From positions 1 to 5,475 of the forward strand of contig DTZQ01000339.1 of the NCBI GenBank assembly GCA_012961305.1: a DNA stretch of 5,475 nucleotides, in the 5' to 3' direction. The notes under the pieces were generated by a model. The model made no database searches. It worked only from the letters and a program-made list of their open reading frames with translations, and had not been told where the DNA came from. Numbering within the stretch: the first letter of the stretch is position 1; each line of letters opens with the position of its first letter. This document shows, one piece after another, positions 1 through 5,475 of the stretch. Made by a program: the position numbers and the translations under genes. The stretch is from Armatimonadota bacterium. Lineage in GTDB: Bacteria > Armatimonadota > UBA10988 > DTZQ01.

Positions 1-536
1 ATGGCACACCTCAGAAGTGTGTGGGCAAACTGCCCAGTTTGGGCCACGAATTCACCGAGAAGTATTTCAACAACTGGCTTGCCCGCTGGAACGTGGGGGG
101 GTATCTGACTCGCTCCTACGCGCGGGCCAAGCCCGTCGGATACGTTTCCGGGGCCTGTTTGTTACTGCGTCGAAGGGCGGTAGAGGAGGTGGGGCCTCTG
201 GACGAAAACTTCTTCATGTACTTTGAGGATGCCGACCTCTGTTGCCGGCTGTGGCAGGCCGGCTGGCAGTGCTATTTGGTGCCCCAAGCGGAAGTAGTGC
301 ATTATCGGGGGCACAGCGCGGAGCAGAATCGTGCCTTAGTGGGTCTGGAGTACCGGCGCAGCCAAATGCACTATTACCGCAAACACCGGCCGGTGGTTGA
401 AGTAACCGTGTTACGGGTCGGGTTGGCTGGGAGGTGGGCTTGGGCGGTGCTATGGAGCCGCTGCCGGCCTGGTGTTTTTCCACCGGCCTACTTGAAAGGA
501 CTGCGAGAACTGTGGGGGGAATCGGCAAGGGGATGA
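1..536 (+). CDS. Family 2 glycosyltransferase, C-terminal part (5' end outside window)
   Basis: Likely transfers a sugar from a nucleotide-sugar donor to a growing lipid-linked glycan at the cytoplasmic membrane face. The frame is open from the window edge (first full codon at base 3) to the TGA at 534-536, giving 177 visible residues. The opening residues GTPQK resemble the DGTPQ segment that precedes the acceptor-side part of rhamnosyltransferase-like GT2 proteins, so the gene clearly starts upstream. From base 150 a GACLLLRR segment leads through GPLDENFFMYFEDADL (E at 225, D at 228). This is the conserved ED region carrying the probable catalytic base of inverting GT-A enzymes. It is followed by RLWQAGW and a VVHYRGHS segment. 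The nucleotide-binding half with the DxD motif is not in the window. The C-terminus has a short hydrophobic or aromatic stretch but no convincing membrane anchor. The next gene starts 6 nt after the stop, implying one operon. Family assignment is firm; donor and acceptor cannot be told. Confidence 0.92.
   Translation, partial: GTPQKCVGKLPSLGHEFTEKYFNNWLARWNVGGYLTRSYARAKPVGYVSGACLLLRRRAVEEVGPLDENFFMYFEDADLCCRLWQAGWQCYLVPQAEVVHYRGHSAEQNRALVGLEYRRSQMHYYRKHRPVVEVTVLRVGLAGRWAWAVLWSRCRPGVFPPAYLKGLRELWGESARG
527..532 (+). promoter_or_regulatory. Ribosome binding site of the GT4 gene
   Basis: AAGGGG lies 10 nt before the ATG at 543, inside the last codons of the upstream glycosyltransferase gene. 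Spacing is slightly long but acceptable. It supports the ATG at 543 as the start and translation coupled to the upstream gene. Confidence 0.5.
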
Positions 537-542
537 ATAGCC

Positions 543-1682
543 ATGCGCATTGCTTTTGACGCCCGAATGCTCACTTACACTGGCATTGGTTCCTACGTTC
601 GCGGTGTGTTGCAGGCGGGGGCAAAGCAGGATAGCGGAGATGAGTGGATAATACTCGGTGACCCTGTACAAATAAGGGCATGCACAGGCAACCCTGCTCA
701 CTTTCGGGTTCAGCCATTGCGTCCCCGGGTCTATTCGTGGCCGGACCAAATCCTCGTTCCCTGGGTGCTGCGGCAGGTACAGGCGGATGTTTTTCACACC
801 CCACATTTTGTAGTTCCCTGGGCTTACCGAGGTCCCTTAGTTGTGACTTTGCACGACCTTATTTACTCGCTTTTTCCAGAGGAACTTCCATCTCGGGGGA
901 AAAAATGGCTATACCGCTGGTTGATCCAGACCGCGGTTCAACGGGCGACCCAAATAATGGTAGACTCAGCCTGTACCCAGCAGGACGTGGAACGACTTTT
1001 ACATGTCCCAACTGCGCGCATTACGGTAGTTCCCCTGGGTATTGAACCGAGATTTAAGCCCGTTACAGACCGGGTCCTTCAGGAGGCTGTCTGCCGGCGT
1101 TATGACATTGAACTGCCGTTCATACTGTACGTAGGTTTACAAAAACCTCACAAGAACGTGACTGGATTGGTGAGGATATTTGCCCGGGCCCAACGGAGGC
1201 TGCCTCAGCCGTACCAGTTAGTACTGGTTGGGCCGCCGGGATTGGAAACGAGGGCCGTGATGCAAGAGGCTCTTTGCCAGGGCATTGCTCAGGCTGTCCG
1301 TCTAATTGGATACGTAGACCCTATCCGTGCCCCAGACGACCTACCAACCCTTTACTCAGCAGCCACCGCGTTCGTTACTGCCTCTTTATATGAAGGGTTC
1401 GGGTTGCCCCCGGTAGAAGCAATGGCCTGTGGAACCCCCGTAGTTGCTTCTAACCGCGCTTCTCTGCCGGAGGTCTTAGGGGATGCCGCCCTGCTGGTAG
1501 ACCCAGAGAATGAGGAAGAGTTTGCTGAGGCCTTGGTTAGGGTACTGACGGACCCTGACTTACAGGCATATTTGAGCCATAAAGGGCGAAAGCGAGCAGC
1601 CGGCTACACCTGGGAACGTACAATGGAGATTGTACGTCGAGTGTATCGCCAAGCAGCAGGTAAGGAGATTAGGTCCTCTTGA
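543..1682 (+). CDS. Family 4 (GT-B) glycosyltransferase, mannosyltransferase-like
   Basis: A retaining GT-B glycosyltransferase expected to add a sugar (mannose, glucose or similar) from a nucleotide donor to a lipid-linked acceptor in the cytoplasm. It is complete at 379 residues, normal for the family. The N-terminal Rossmann domain begins MRIAFDAR and has the glycine turn G14-I-G16, then HTPHF (H85-H88) and LHD (H104, D105), with SAC at 142-144. The C-terminal domain has VVPLGIEP (P164, G166), VGLQKPHKN (basic K204 expected near the donor phosphates) and the EX7E motif EGFGLPPVE with E284 and E292. GTPVV and PEVLGDAALLVDP follow. No membrane segment is visible; association would be peripheral. 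It starts 6 nt after the GT2 stop, and its TGA overlaps the TTG start of the next gene by 4 nt, so the three genes are probably co-translated. The N-terminus resembles MtfB/WbaZ-like mannosyltransferases, but sugar specificity is not readable. Confidence 0.95.
   Translation: MRIAFDARMLTYTGIGSYVRGVLQAGAKQDSGDEWIILGDPVQIRACTGNPAHFRVQPLRPRVYSWPDQILVPWVLRQVQADVFHTPHFVVPWAYRGPLVVTLHDLIYSLFPEELPSRGKKWLYRWLIQTAVQRATQIMVDSACTQQDVERLLHVPTARITVVPLGIEPRFKPVTDRVLQEAVCRRYDIELPFILYVGLQKPHKNVTGLVRIFARAQRRLPQPYQLVLVGPPGLETRAVMQEALCQGIAQAVRLIGYVDPIRAPDDLPTLYSAATAFVTASLYEGFGLPPVEAMACGTPVVASNRASLPEVLGDAALLVDPENEEEFAEALVRVLTDPDLQAYLSHKGRKRAAGYTWERTMEIVRRVYRQAAGKEIRSS
1662..1667 (+). promoter_or_regulatory. Ribosome binding site supporting the TTG start at 1679
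   Basis: AAGGAG ends 11 nt before the TTG at 1679, inside the 3' end of the GT4 gene. It is the best Shine-Dalgarno match near this junction and the main argument for the TTG start. The in-frame ATG at 1769 has only a G-run (GGGG at 1763-1766) close in front of it. Confidence 0.45.
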
Positions 1683-3685
1683 CTCCATCCCGAATTTCAA
1701 ATCTCCAATCTCCAATCTCCAATGGTTGTTGGGCCCTGGCACTTGGCCACAGTGCAGTAGTAGGGGCAATGGTAATTTTCGTCGCTCAGGCCGCAGGCGA
1801 ACTTAAAGGCCAACCTTTCCCCCCTGTCACCGTAGGAGTGTGGGGCCTCTTAGGTGGAATCGGCTCTCTGGCAATATGGACCCAATGGGTAGGGCTGGCT
1901 GAACGGTTGACGGGCCAACCGCGAAGAGCAGGTGAACGCTGGCTCCTTCCCGCACATTTGCTTCTGGTCAGCGGACTGCTGGTCATCCTGCTGAACCGTT
2001 TGCCTCCCTCTTGGCTGGGCCGCCTCTTACAGGCCCTCAGTCCCTTTGCGTTTCCCGCCGACGTTCTGGTGACCTCCTCAGCCGTTCGCCTGGTGGTTGG
2101 GCTCTACACCCTGGGTTTCTTGGTGGTGAGCACCACGGCGCTGCAGGTCAGCCTCTTGCTGCGGTGGGCCTGGCAATTCCCCCGCTGGGAACAGTTGCCG
2201 GAAAGGGAACTGCTGTTCCTTCTATTTCGCGGCACGCTGTTGGTCTATTTAGTAGGTGCTCTGTGGCTGTTCGCGGCCCAAAGCGTTACCAGCGACGAGC
2301 CCCATTATTTGCTCATTGCTCATTCTTTAGCCCGGGACGGCGACCTGGTTGTAGGCGATGACTATCGGGAGAGGGAATACCACCACTTTTACCCCAGTGA
2401 CTTACTGCGGCGAACCTGGGGTTGGGAATTAACCCTCGACTGGCACGAAACCTTTGGCCGCAATGGCCGGTTGTACGCCATTCACAATGTAGGGTTGCCG
2501 GTGTTGATTCTGCCTTTCTACCTGCTGGCCGGTCGGTTTGGCCCCGCCCTGCTAATGGTACTGCTGACCGCGTTAACCGCTACCATTATAGGCAAGTTGT
2601 GTCTGTACCTCATTCCCGAACGGCGCGCTGCCCTGATGGGAACCCTGGCCTTGGCTGTACTTTCGCCCCTGTTCTACTACTCCTCGCAAATCATGACCGA
2701 ACCGGTCGCCGCCCTGGTCGTGGTGTACATCGCCACCGCAGTCGCCCTTCAAATACCTAAGGGGCGAGAGACGAAGGATGGGGGATGGGAGGCCAGAGGT
2801 GCAAAACCAAACTTTACCACCTCCTCGCCGGGGCGGCGGCCTTTTGCTCCAGAGCAACAAGGGGCGATAGTTTCCCGCCTGGCCTGGGCTGGAGGAATTG
2901 CGTTACTGCCCTGGTTGCATGTGAAGTTCACCTTACTGGCCGGAATCTTGGCGGGTGGATTAGTCTGGCAGGGGTCAGGACGGAGGATTCGTTGGCTGCC
3001 GGTTGCAGCGCTGGGCCTGTCCCTGGCTGCCTTGAGCGGGTTCTCCTTTGCCGTGTACGGCGATTTCCGGCTGGTCGCTGCCTACCGCATGGCGCAGGGG
3101 AAATACCCCACGCTCTTTTCCGGCAACCCCCTGCGCGGGGGATTGGGGATGTTGTTCGACCAGCAAGATGGCTTGTTCCTGGCCGCCCCGCTGCTGCTGT
3201 TGGCTCTGCCGGGATTTGTACGAGGCTGGCATTTGCGACCTCGGGCGACGCGGTGGTTACTATTGGTCATAGGGATGCAGTTTGCCGCGTTCACAACCTG
3301 TGCTGTGTGGGGTTCCGGCTATGGCCCGCCGGGGCGACAGTTGCTGCCGGTATTAGGTTTGCTGGCTCCCTTTGTGGGCTGGGGCGGGCAAATGTGTTGG
3401 GAAGCGGGTTGGGGGAGGTTGGGGCGTGCTCTGGCTGGCCTCAACGGGTTATTGGTTTGGGCCTTTACGGTGGTGCCTCGGTTTCGCTATCCCCTGCCGG
3501 AGCCGGATTTAATGGGCGGTTGGCAACCTCTGTTGGGCCTGCTTCGCCGCTACGTTGGCTGGCCGGTGGAGTATGTGTTCCCATCTTTCTGGTATCCGAC
3601 CCCGGTGACCTACGTGGTTGGCACTCTGTACCTGTTGGGAGGGCTGAGTTTGGCCTATGTATTTGTCCAACGTCACAAAGGTTAA
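1679..3685 (+). CDS. Polytopic GT-C-type membrane glycosyltransferase
   Basis: Probably an integral-membrane glycosyltransferase that takes a sugar from a polyprenyl-phosphate donor and acts on the extracytoplasmic face, as known for PMT/ArnT-like GT-C enzymes. It has 668 residues and roughly 12-14 hydrophobic segments. A long loop after the segment at about 180-203 starts with TSDEPHYL (D206, E207, Y210), the position of the acidic catalytic motif in the first large external loop of GT-C proteins. Next come HNVGLPVL (H269, P274), YGDF, a FDQQDG loop (D494, D497) before a hydrophobic helix, and WGSGYGPPGRQ (W544, R553). I associate this set with uncharacterised Chloroflexota GT-C proteins. 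The start is TTG, overlapping the GT4 stop as TTGA; an in-frame ATG at 1769 (residue 31) is the alternative but would cut the first membrane helix. Residues 5-15 are encoded by a heptamer array, and residues about 361-395 form a hydrophilic low-complexity loop. Family level is fairly sure, substrate unknown. Confidence 0.82.
   Translation: MTPSRISNLQSPISNGCWALALGHSAVVGAMVIFVAQAAGELKGQPFPPVTVGVWGLLGGIGSLAIWTQWVGLAERLTGQPRRAGERWLLPAHLLLVSGLLVILLNRLPPSWLGRLLQALSPFAFPADVLVTSSAVRLVVGLYTLGFLVVSTTALQVSLLLRWAWQFPRWEQLPERELLFLLFRGTLLVYLVGALWLFAAQSVTSDEPHYLLIAHSLARDGDLVVGDDYREREYHHFYPSDLLRRTWGWELTLDWHETFGRNGRLYAIHNVGLPVLILPFYLLAGRFGPALLMVLLTALTATIIGKLCLYLIPERRAALMGTLALAVLSPLFYYSSQIMTEPVAALVVVYIATAVALQIPKGRETKDGGWEARGAKPNFTTSSPGRRPFAPEQQGAIVSRLAWAGGIALLPWLHVKFTLLAGILAGGLVWQGSGRRIRWLPVAALGLSLAALSGFSFAVYGDFRLVAAYRMAQGKYPTLFSGNPLRGGLGMLFDQQDGLFLAAPLLLLALPGFVRGWHLRPRATRWLLLVIGMQFAAFTTCAVWGSGYGPPGRQLLPVLGLLAPFVGWGGQMCWEAGWGRLGRALAGLNGLLVWAFTVVPRFRYPLPEPDLMGGWQPLLGLLRRYVGWPVEYVFPSFWYPTPVTYVVGTLYLLGGLSLAYVFVQRHKG
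1692..1721 (+). repeat. Heptamer tandem array A, inside the GT-C gene start
   Basis: Units with a 7-nt period: GAATTTC at 1692, AAATCTC at 1699, CAATCTC at 1706 and again at 1713. Read in another phase, ATCTCCA is repeated perfectly three times at 1701-1721. If translation starts at the TTG at 1679, the array encodes about residues 5-15 (R, ISNLQSPISN). The sequence is AT-richer than its surroundings and does not look like evolved protein. A related array lies after the same gene at 3698-3725. Confidence 0.8.
2759..2867 (+). repeat. Low-complexity inserted-looking segment in the GT-C gene, bounded by 9-bp direct repeats
   Basis: AAGGGGCGA occurs at 2759-2767 and again at 2859-2867, exactly 100 bp apart. 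Between them lie a purine-rich start with the perfect tandem heptamer GGATGGG at 2776-2782 and 2783-2789, a GC-rich middle, and an inverted repeat (TTGCTC at 2844-2849, GAGCAA at 2852-2857; CCTT at 2840 and AAGG at 2859 extend it after one bulged base). The encoded residues 361-396 are charged and polar, between two hydrophobic segments, so they probably form a loop. This looks like a small dispersed element tolerated in a loop. Removing exactly 100 bp would bring a TAG into frame, so a simple recent in-frame insertion with target duplication does not explain it. Confidence 0.45.
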
Positions 3686-3697
3686 AGCGGACCTTGC

Positions 3698-3725
3698 AAA
3701 TCTCAGATTTCCGATTTCAAATCCC
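3698..3725 (+). repeat. Degenerate heptamer array B, after the GT-C gene
   Basis: Four 7-nt units: AAATCTC at 3698, AGATTTC at 3705, CGATTTC at 3712 and AAATCCC at 3719. It shares ATTTCAAATC (3714-3723) and CAAATCTC (3697-3704) with array A in the same orientation. AAATCT-C-AGATTT at 3698-3710 is a perfect palindrome, but the one-base centre and AT-rich arms make it unconvincing as a terminator. The array fills about half of the 55-nt gap between the GT-C stop and the epimerase start. Confidence 0.7.
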
Positions 3726-3740
3726 TACCTGAGATAGCGA

Positions 3741-4664
3741 ATGAACATTCTGGTTACCGGAGGAGCCGGCTTTATCGGCTCCCACATTGTGGATGCTTAT
3801 TTGGCCCGTGGTCATCAGGTCAGTGTGCTGGACAATTTATCCACCGGTCGGCGGGAGTTCGTCCCGGCCGGAATACCCCTCTACCAAGTGGACTTGCGGG
3901 ACGCAGAGGCAGTGAACGCGGTGCTTGCCGCCGTGCGTCCGGAGATAGTAAACCACCACGCGGCACAAATCAACGTCGTTACCTCTCTGCGCGACCCGGC
4001 CCTTGATGCCCAGACGAACGTCCTGGGCAGTATTAACCTCTTGCAAGCATGTGTAGCCTATGGAGTGCGGAAAATCATCTATGCTTCCACGGGCGGGGCG
4101 GTGTACGGGAACCCCGACCCTGCTGACCTGCCGGTGGGGGAGGATTATCCTTTGTACCCCATTTCTCCCTATGGCATCAGCAAACACACCGTGGAGCACT
4201 ACCTGTTTCAGACCGCTGCCAATTATGGCCTTTCTTACACCACCCTGCGATATTCCAATGTTTACGGCCCGCGGCAGAACCCCCACGGAGAATCGGGCGT
4301 AGTGGCAATTTTCACCGACTGCTTGCTGCGGGGCGAACCGTGTATCATTTTCGGCGATGGCACCCAAACGCGGGATTTTGTGTACGTAGGCGACGTGGTG
4401 GCGGCCAACGTCGCCGCCCTGGAGCGGGGGGATAATGGCGTTTACAACATTGGCACGGGCGTGGAGACCTCCGTGTTGGAAGTGGTCGCAGCGTTGGAGG
4501 CCGCAGCCGGTCGGCCCGTAGCCGTGGAATATGCTCCGCCGCGAGTGGGGGAAGTGTATCGCATCTGCTTAGATTGTTCCCGTGCGGAACGGGAATTAGG
4601 TTGGCGGGCGCAAGTGGACATCCGCGAGGGCGTTCGCCGAACGTGGGCGAGTTTCGCAGCTTGA
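3741..4664 (+). CDS. galE: NAD-dependent UDP-sugar 4-epimerase (GalE-like extended SDR)
   Basis: Interconverts UDP-glucose and UDP-galactose, or the N-acetylated pair, in the cytoplasm, supplying an activated sugar for glycan assembly. It is complete at 307 residues, the size of short bacterial and archaeal GalE-like enzymes. The Rossmann fold opens with TGGAGFIGS (G7, G10, G13); D31 after the second strand should bind the NAD ribose, and D51-L52 sits at the adenine. HAAQ is at 73-76. The catalytic set is S116/T117 in STGGAVYG, with Y144 and K148 in YGISK. The C-terminal half has LRYSNVYGPRQ, FGDGTQTRDFVYVGDV, YNIGTG, and RVGEV followed by the usual LGW. The GG after T117 replaces the Asp-Glu pair of 4,6-dehydratases, arguing for an epimerase. 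It starts 55 nt after the GT-C gene with only a weak GAG Shine-Dalgarno (3731-3733). UDP-GlcNAc or uronate specificity cannot be excluded. Confidence 0.9.
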   Translation: MNILVTGGAGFIGSHIVDAYLARGHQVSVLDNLSTGRREFVPAGIPLYQVDLRDAEAVNAVLAAVRPEIVNHHAAQINVVTSLRDPALDAQTNVLGSINLLQACVAYGVRKIIYASTGGAVYGNPDPADLPVGEDYPLYPISPYGISKHTVEHYLFQTAANYGLSYTTLRYSNVYGPRQNPHGESGVVAIFTDCLLRGEPCIIFGDGTQTRDFVYVGDVVAANVAALERGDNGVYNIGTGVETSVLEVVAALEAAAGRPVAVEYAPPRVGEVYRICLDCSRAERELGWRAQVDIREGVRRTWASFAA

Positions 4665-4692
4665 ACGTCAATTTCTGTTAAATGAAAGGTCG

Positions 4693-4721
4693 TTTTCGGG
4701 AAGGGGGAAGCATGGTATAAA
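4693..4721 (+). promoter_or_regulatory. Candidate extended -10 promoter before the phosphotransferase gene
   Basis: TG-G-TATAAA at 4713-4721 matches an extended -10 element (TGnTATAAT) with one mismatch in the hexamer. The best -35 at 17-nt spacing is the weak TTTTCG at 4693-4698, which fits the relaxed -35 need of extended -10 promoters. Transcription would begin near 4728, about 27 nt before the ATG at 4755. The site lies in the 90-nt gap after the epimerase gene, where a new transcription unit would be expected. Confidence 0.45.
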
Positions 4722-4722
4722 C

Positions 4723-4745
4723 CCTCCGAATCAACCTGTCGGAGG
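4723..4745 (+). promoter_or_regulatory. Inverted repeat overlapping the Shine-Dalgarno
   Basis: CCTCCGA (4723-4729) and TCGGAGG (4739-4745) are perfect reverse complements separated by 9 nt. As RNA this is a 7-bp stem with five G-C pairs that buries the GGAGG of the ribosome binding site. As DNA it is a 23-bp dyad directly downstream of the -10 element, where a repressor could sit. No T-run follows it, so it is not a rho-independent terminator. The symmetry is seen directly; the role is inferred. Confidence 0.5.
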
Positions 4746-4747
4746 AG
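4741..4747 (+). promoter_or_regulatory. Strong ribosome binding site of the phosphotransferase gene
   Basis: GGAGGAG ends 7 nt before the ATG at 4755. It is the strongest Shine-Dalgarno in the window and fixes the start at 4755 over the in-frame ATG at 4773, which has none. Confidence 0.8.
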
Positions 4748-4754
4748 TTCTACC

Positions 4755-5475
4755 ATGCAGCAGGTGGGATTTATGCGGAAAGCCTGGTCCATTGCTGAAC
4801 GAAGACAGTGGTGGACGCATTTCTTCTCAGGGGTCCGAGTGGTTTCCGATGCCTTGGCCGTCAACGCTTCCATCGCCCTGGCCTACTGGATTCGGTTCGG
4901 TTCCGGCTGGTTTCCAGCTCCCAAGGGCGTGCCGCCGGTGGAGAACTACCTGGCGGCGATGTTTGCGGTGACGGCCGTATGGCTGCTGACCTTTCGGGCC
5001 TGCGAAATGTACCGGGAGCAGGTCCGTCCCTCGCTGCCGGATGAGTTCTACCGCGTCACCGTAGCCGCGACGCTGGCCACTCTGGTCTTGATGGCCCTGA
5101 CCTTTCTGTACCGGGGTTTTGAGTACTCCCGTCTGACTGCCTTCTTTGCCTGGGGATTGAGCATAGTGCTGACCACCGCTGGCCGTTGGACCGTGGATGC
5201 CTTAGCCCAGTCCCTCAAGCGGCGAGGGGTATGGCGCACGCGTTTGGCCTTGCTGGCTTCGCCAGAGATAGTGGAACGTTTTCAAGGTTTTGACGAGGCT
5301 CAGGAAGTTGTAGCCGCTCTCTCCCTAACTTCTGCTGCCCCAGTCGTGGAGCGAAAGGCTCACCTGGAGCAGTTGCTGCAGTTGGTAAACGCGGGACAAA
5401 TAGACCAGGTAATCGTCAGTCGGGCTTTAGTGTCCACAGACGAACTCCTTCGCCTGTTGGCCGGATGTGAGCAGC
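4755..5475 (+). CDS. Polyprenyl-phosphate sugar phosphotransferase, N-terminal part (3' end outside window)
   Basis: Expected to prime polysaccharide synthesis by moving hexose-1-phosphate from a UDP-sugar to undecaprenyl phosphate. The frame is open from the ATG at 4755 to the window edge, 240 codons plus one base. It shows the N-terminal membrane module of WbaP/WcaJ-type enzymes: four hydrophobic segments at about residues 27-47, 65-83, 101-119 and 128-143, an AYWIRFG turn after the first, EMYRE after the second, DEFYRV before the third, FEYSRL (YSR 124-126) before the fourth and G143-R144 after it. Residues about 160-240 occupy the place of the CoA-binding-like Rossmann domain and end with IDQVIVSRALVSTDELLRLL. 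The usual GxGxxG loop is replaced by LALLASPEI and the domain looks short. The catalytic C-terminal domain is beyond the window, so a non-catalytic relative cannot be excluded, and the exact sugar is unknown. It has its own Shine-Dalgarno and probably its own promoter. Confidence 0.88.
   Translation, partial: MQQVGFMRKAWSIAERRQWWTHFFSGVRVVSDALAVNASIALAYWIRFGSGWFPAPKGVPPVENYLAAMFAVTAVWLLTFRACEMYREQVRPSLPDEFYRVTVAATLATLVLMALTFLYRGFEYSRLTAFFAWGLSIVLTTAGRWTVDALAQSLKRRGVWRTRLALLASPEIVERFQGFDEAQEVVAALSLTSAAPVVERKAHLEQLLQLVNAGQIDQVIVSRALVSTDELLRLLAGCEQ

Noticed and set aside
1..3. ATG at the window's first base as a gene start
   Set aside because: It is in a different frame from the glycosyltransferase, whose frame is already open at base 3 and begins in mid-protein.
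680..1045. Plus-strand open frame of 121 codons inside the GT4 gene
   Set aside because: The GT4 frame carries all conserved family motifs across this interval; the alternative frame has none.
3694..3722. TTGCAA and TCAAAT with 17-nt spacing as a promoter for the epimerase gene
   Set aside because: Each hexamer matches only four of six bases and both fall inside the AT-rich heptamer array, so chance is the simpler explanation. Kept only as a weak possibility.
2785..3732. Long plus-strand open frame of 315 codons overlapping the GT-C gene in another frame
   Set aside because: Rich in Gly, Arg, Cys and Ala with no membrane or domain pattern. The GT-C frame keeps recognisable motifs (FDQQDG, PPGR) throughout, so this is a shadow and not a frameshifted continuation.
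3837..4367. Minus-strand open frame of 176 codons opposite the epimerase
   Set aside because: Fully covered by a strongly conserved SDR gene on the other strand, with no recognisable motif of its own.
4661..4712. Possible terminator after the epimerase gene
   Set aside because: Only a 4-bp pairing (GAAA with TTTC) without a GC-rich stem or T-run; it does not meet the form of an intrinsic terminator.
4442..4873. Minus-strand open frame covering the 4665-4754 gap
   Set aside because: It runs across the epimerase end, the candidate promoter and the start of the phosphotransferase, and shows no domain or ribosome binding site.
4808..5044. Plus-strand open frame of 78 codons near the right end
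   Set aside because: It lies inside the phosphotransferase gene, whose frame has a strong Shine-Dalgarno and the expected membrane motifs.

Overview
The window is a slice of a bacterial cell-surface polysaccharide (exopolysaccharide, capsule or O-antigen type) biosynthesis locus. All five genes are on the plus strand. The DNA is moderately GC-rich. The membrane glycosyltransferase has the loop layout I associate with Chloroflexota (Anaerolineae-like) GT-C proteins, and short heptamer repeat arrays lie between genes. A Chloroflexota source, possibly from a metagenome, is therefore my best guess, but it rests on general family knowledge and nothing in the window proves it.

Layout. Bases 1-536 are the C-terminal part of a family 2 (GT-A) glycosyltransferase whose start is outside the window. 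After 6 nt comes a complete family 4 (GT-B) glycosyltransferase (543-1682). A large polytopic GT-C-type membrane glycosyltransferase (1679-3685) overlaps it by 4 nt through a TTGA junction. A 55-nt gap with a degenerate heptamer array separates this from a GalE-like NAD-dependent sugar-nucleotide epimerase (3741-4664). A 90-nt gap then carries a candidate extended -10 promoter, a perfect 7-bp inverted repeat and a strong Shine-Dalgarno. These precede the N-terminal 240 codons of a polyprenyl-phosphate sugar phosphotransferase of the WbaP/WcaJ type (4755 to the window end, still open). No gene-free stretch exceeds 300 bases. I see no tRNA, rRNA, CRISPR array or transposase.

How the genes fit together (inference). 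The phosphotransferase would load the first sugar-phosphate on undecaprenyl phosphate. The GT2 and GT4 enzymes would extend the lipid-linked glycan in the cytoplasm. The epimerase would supply a 4-epimerised UDP-sugar such as UDP-Gal or UDP-GalNAc. The GT-C enzyme would add a sugar from a polyprenyl-phosphate donor on the outer face of the membrane. The first three genes look translationally coupled. The phosphotransferase appears to have its own promoter.

The least ordinary features are: two related heptamer arrays that closely bracket the GT-C gene, one of them lying inside its predicted first codons; a hydrophilic, low-complexity segment in the middle of that gene bounded by a 9-bp direct repeat; and a hairpin that would mask the Shine-Dalgarno of the phosphotransferase.
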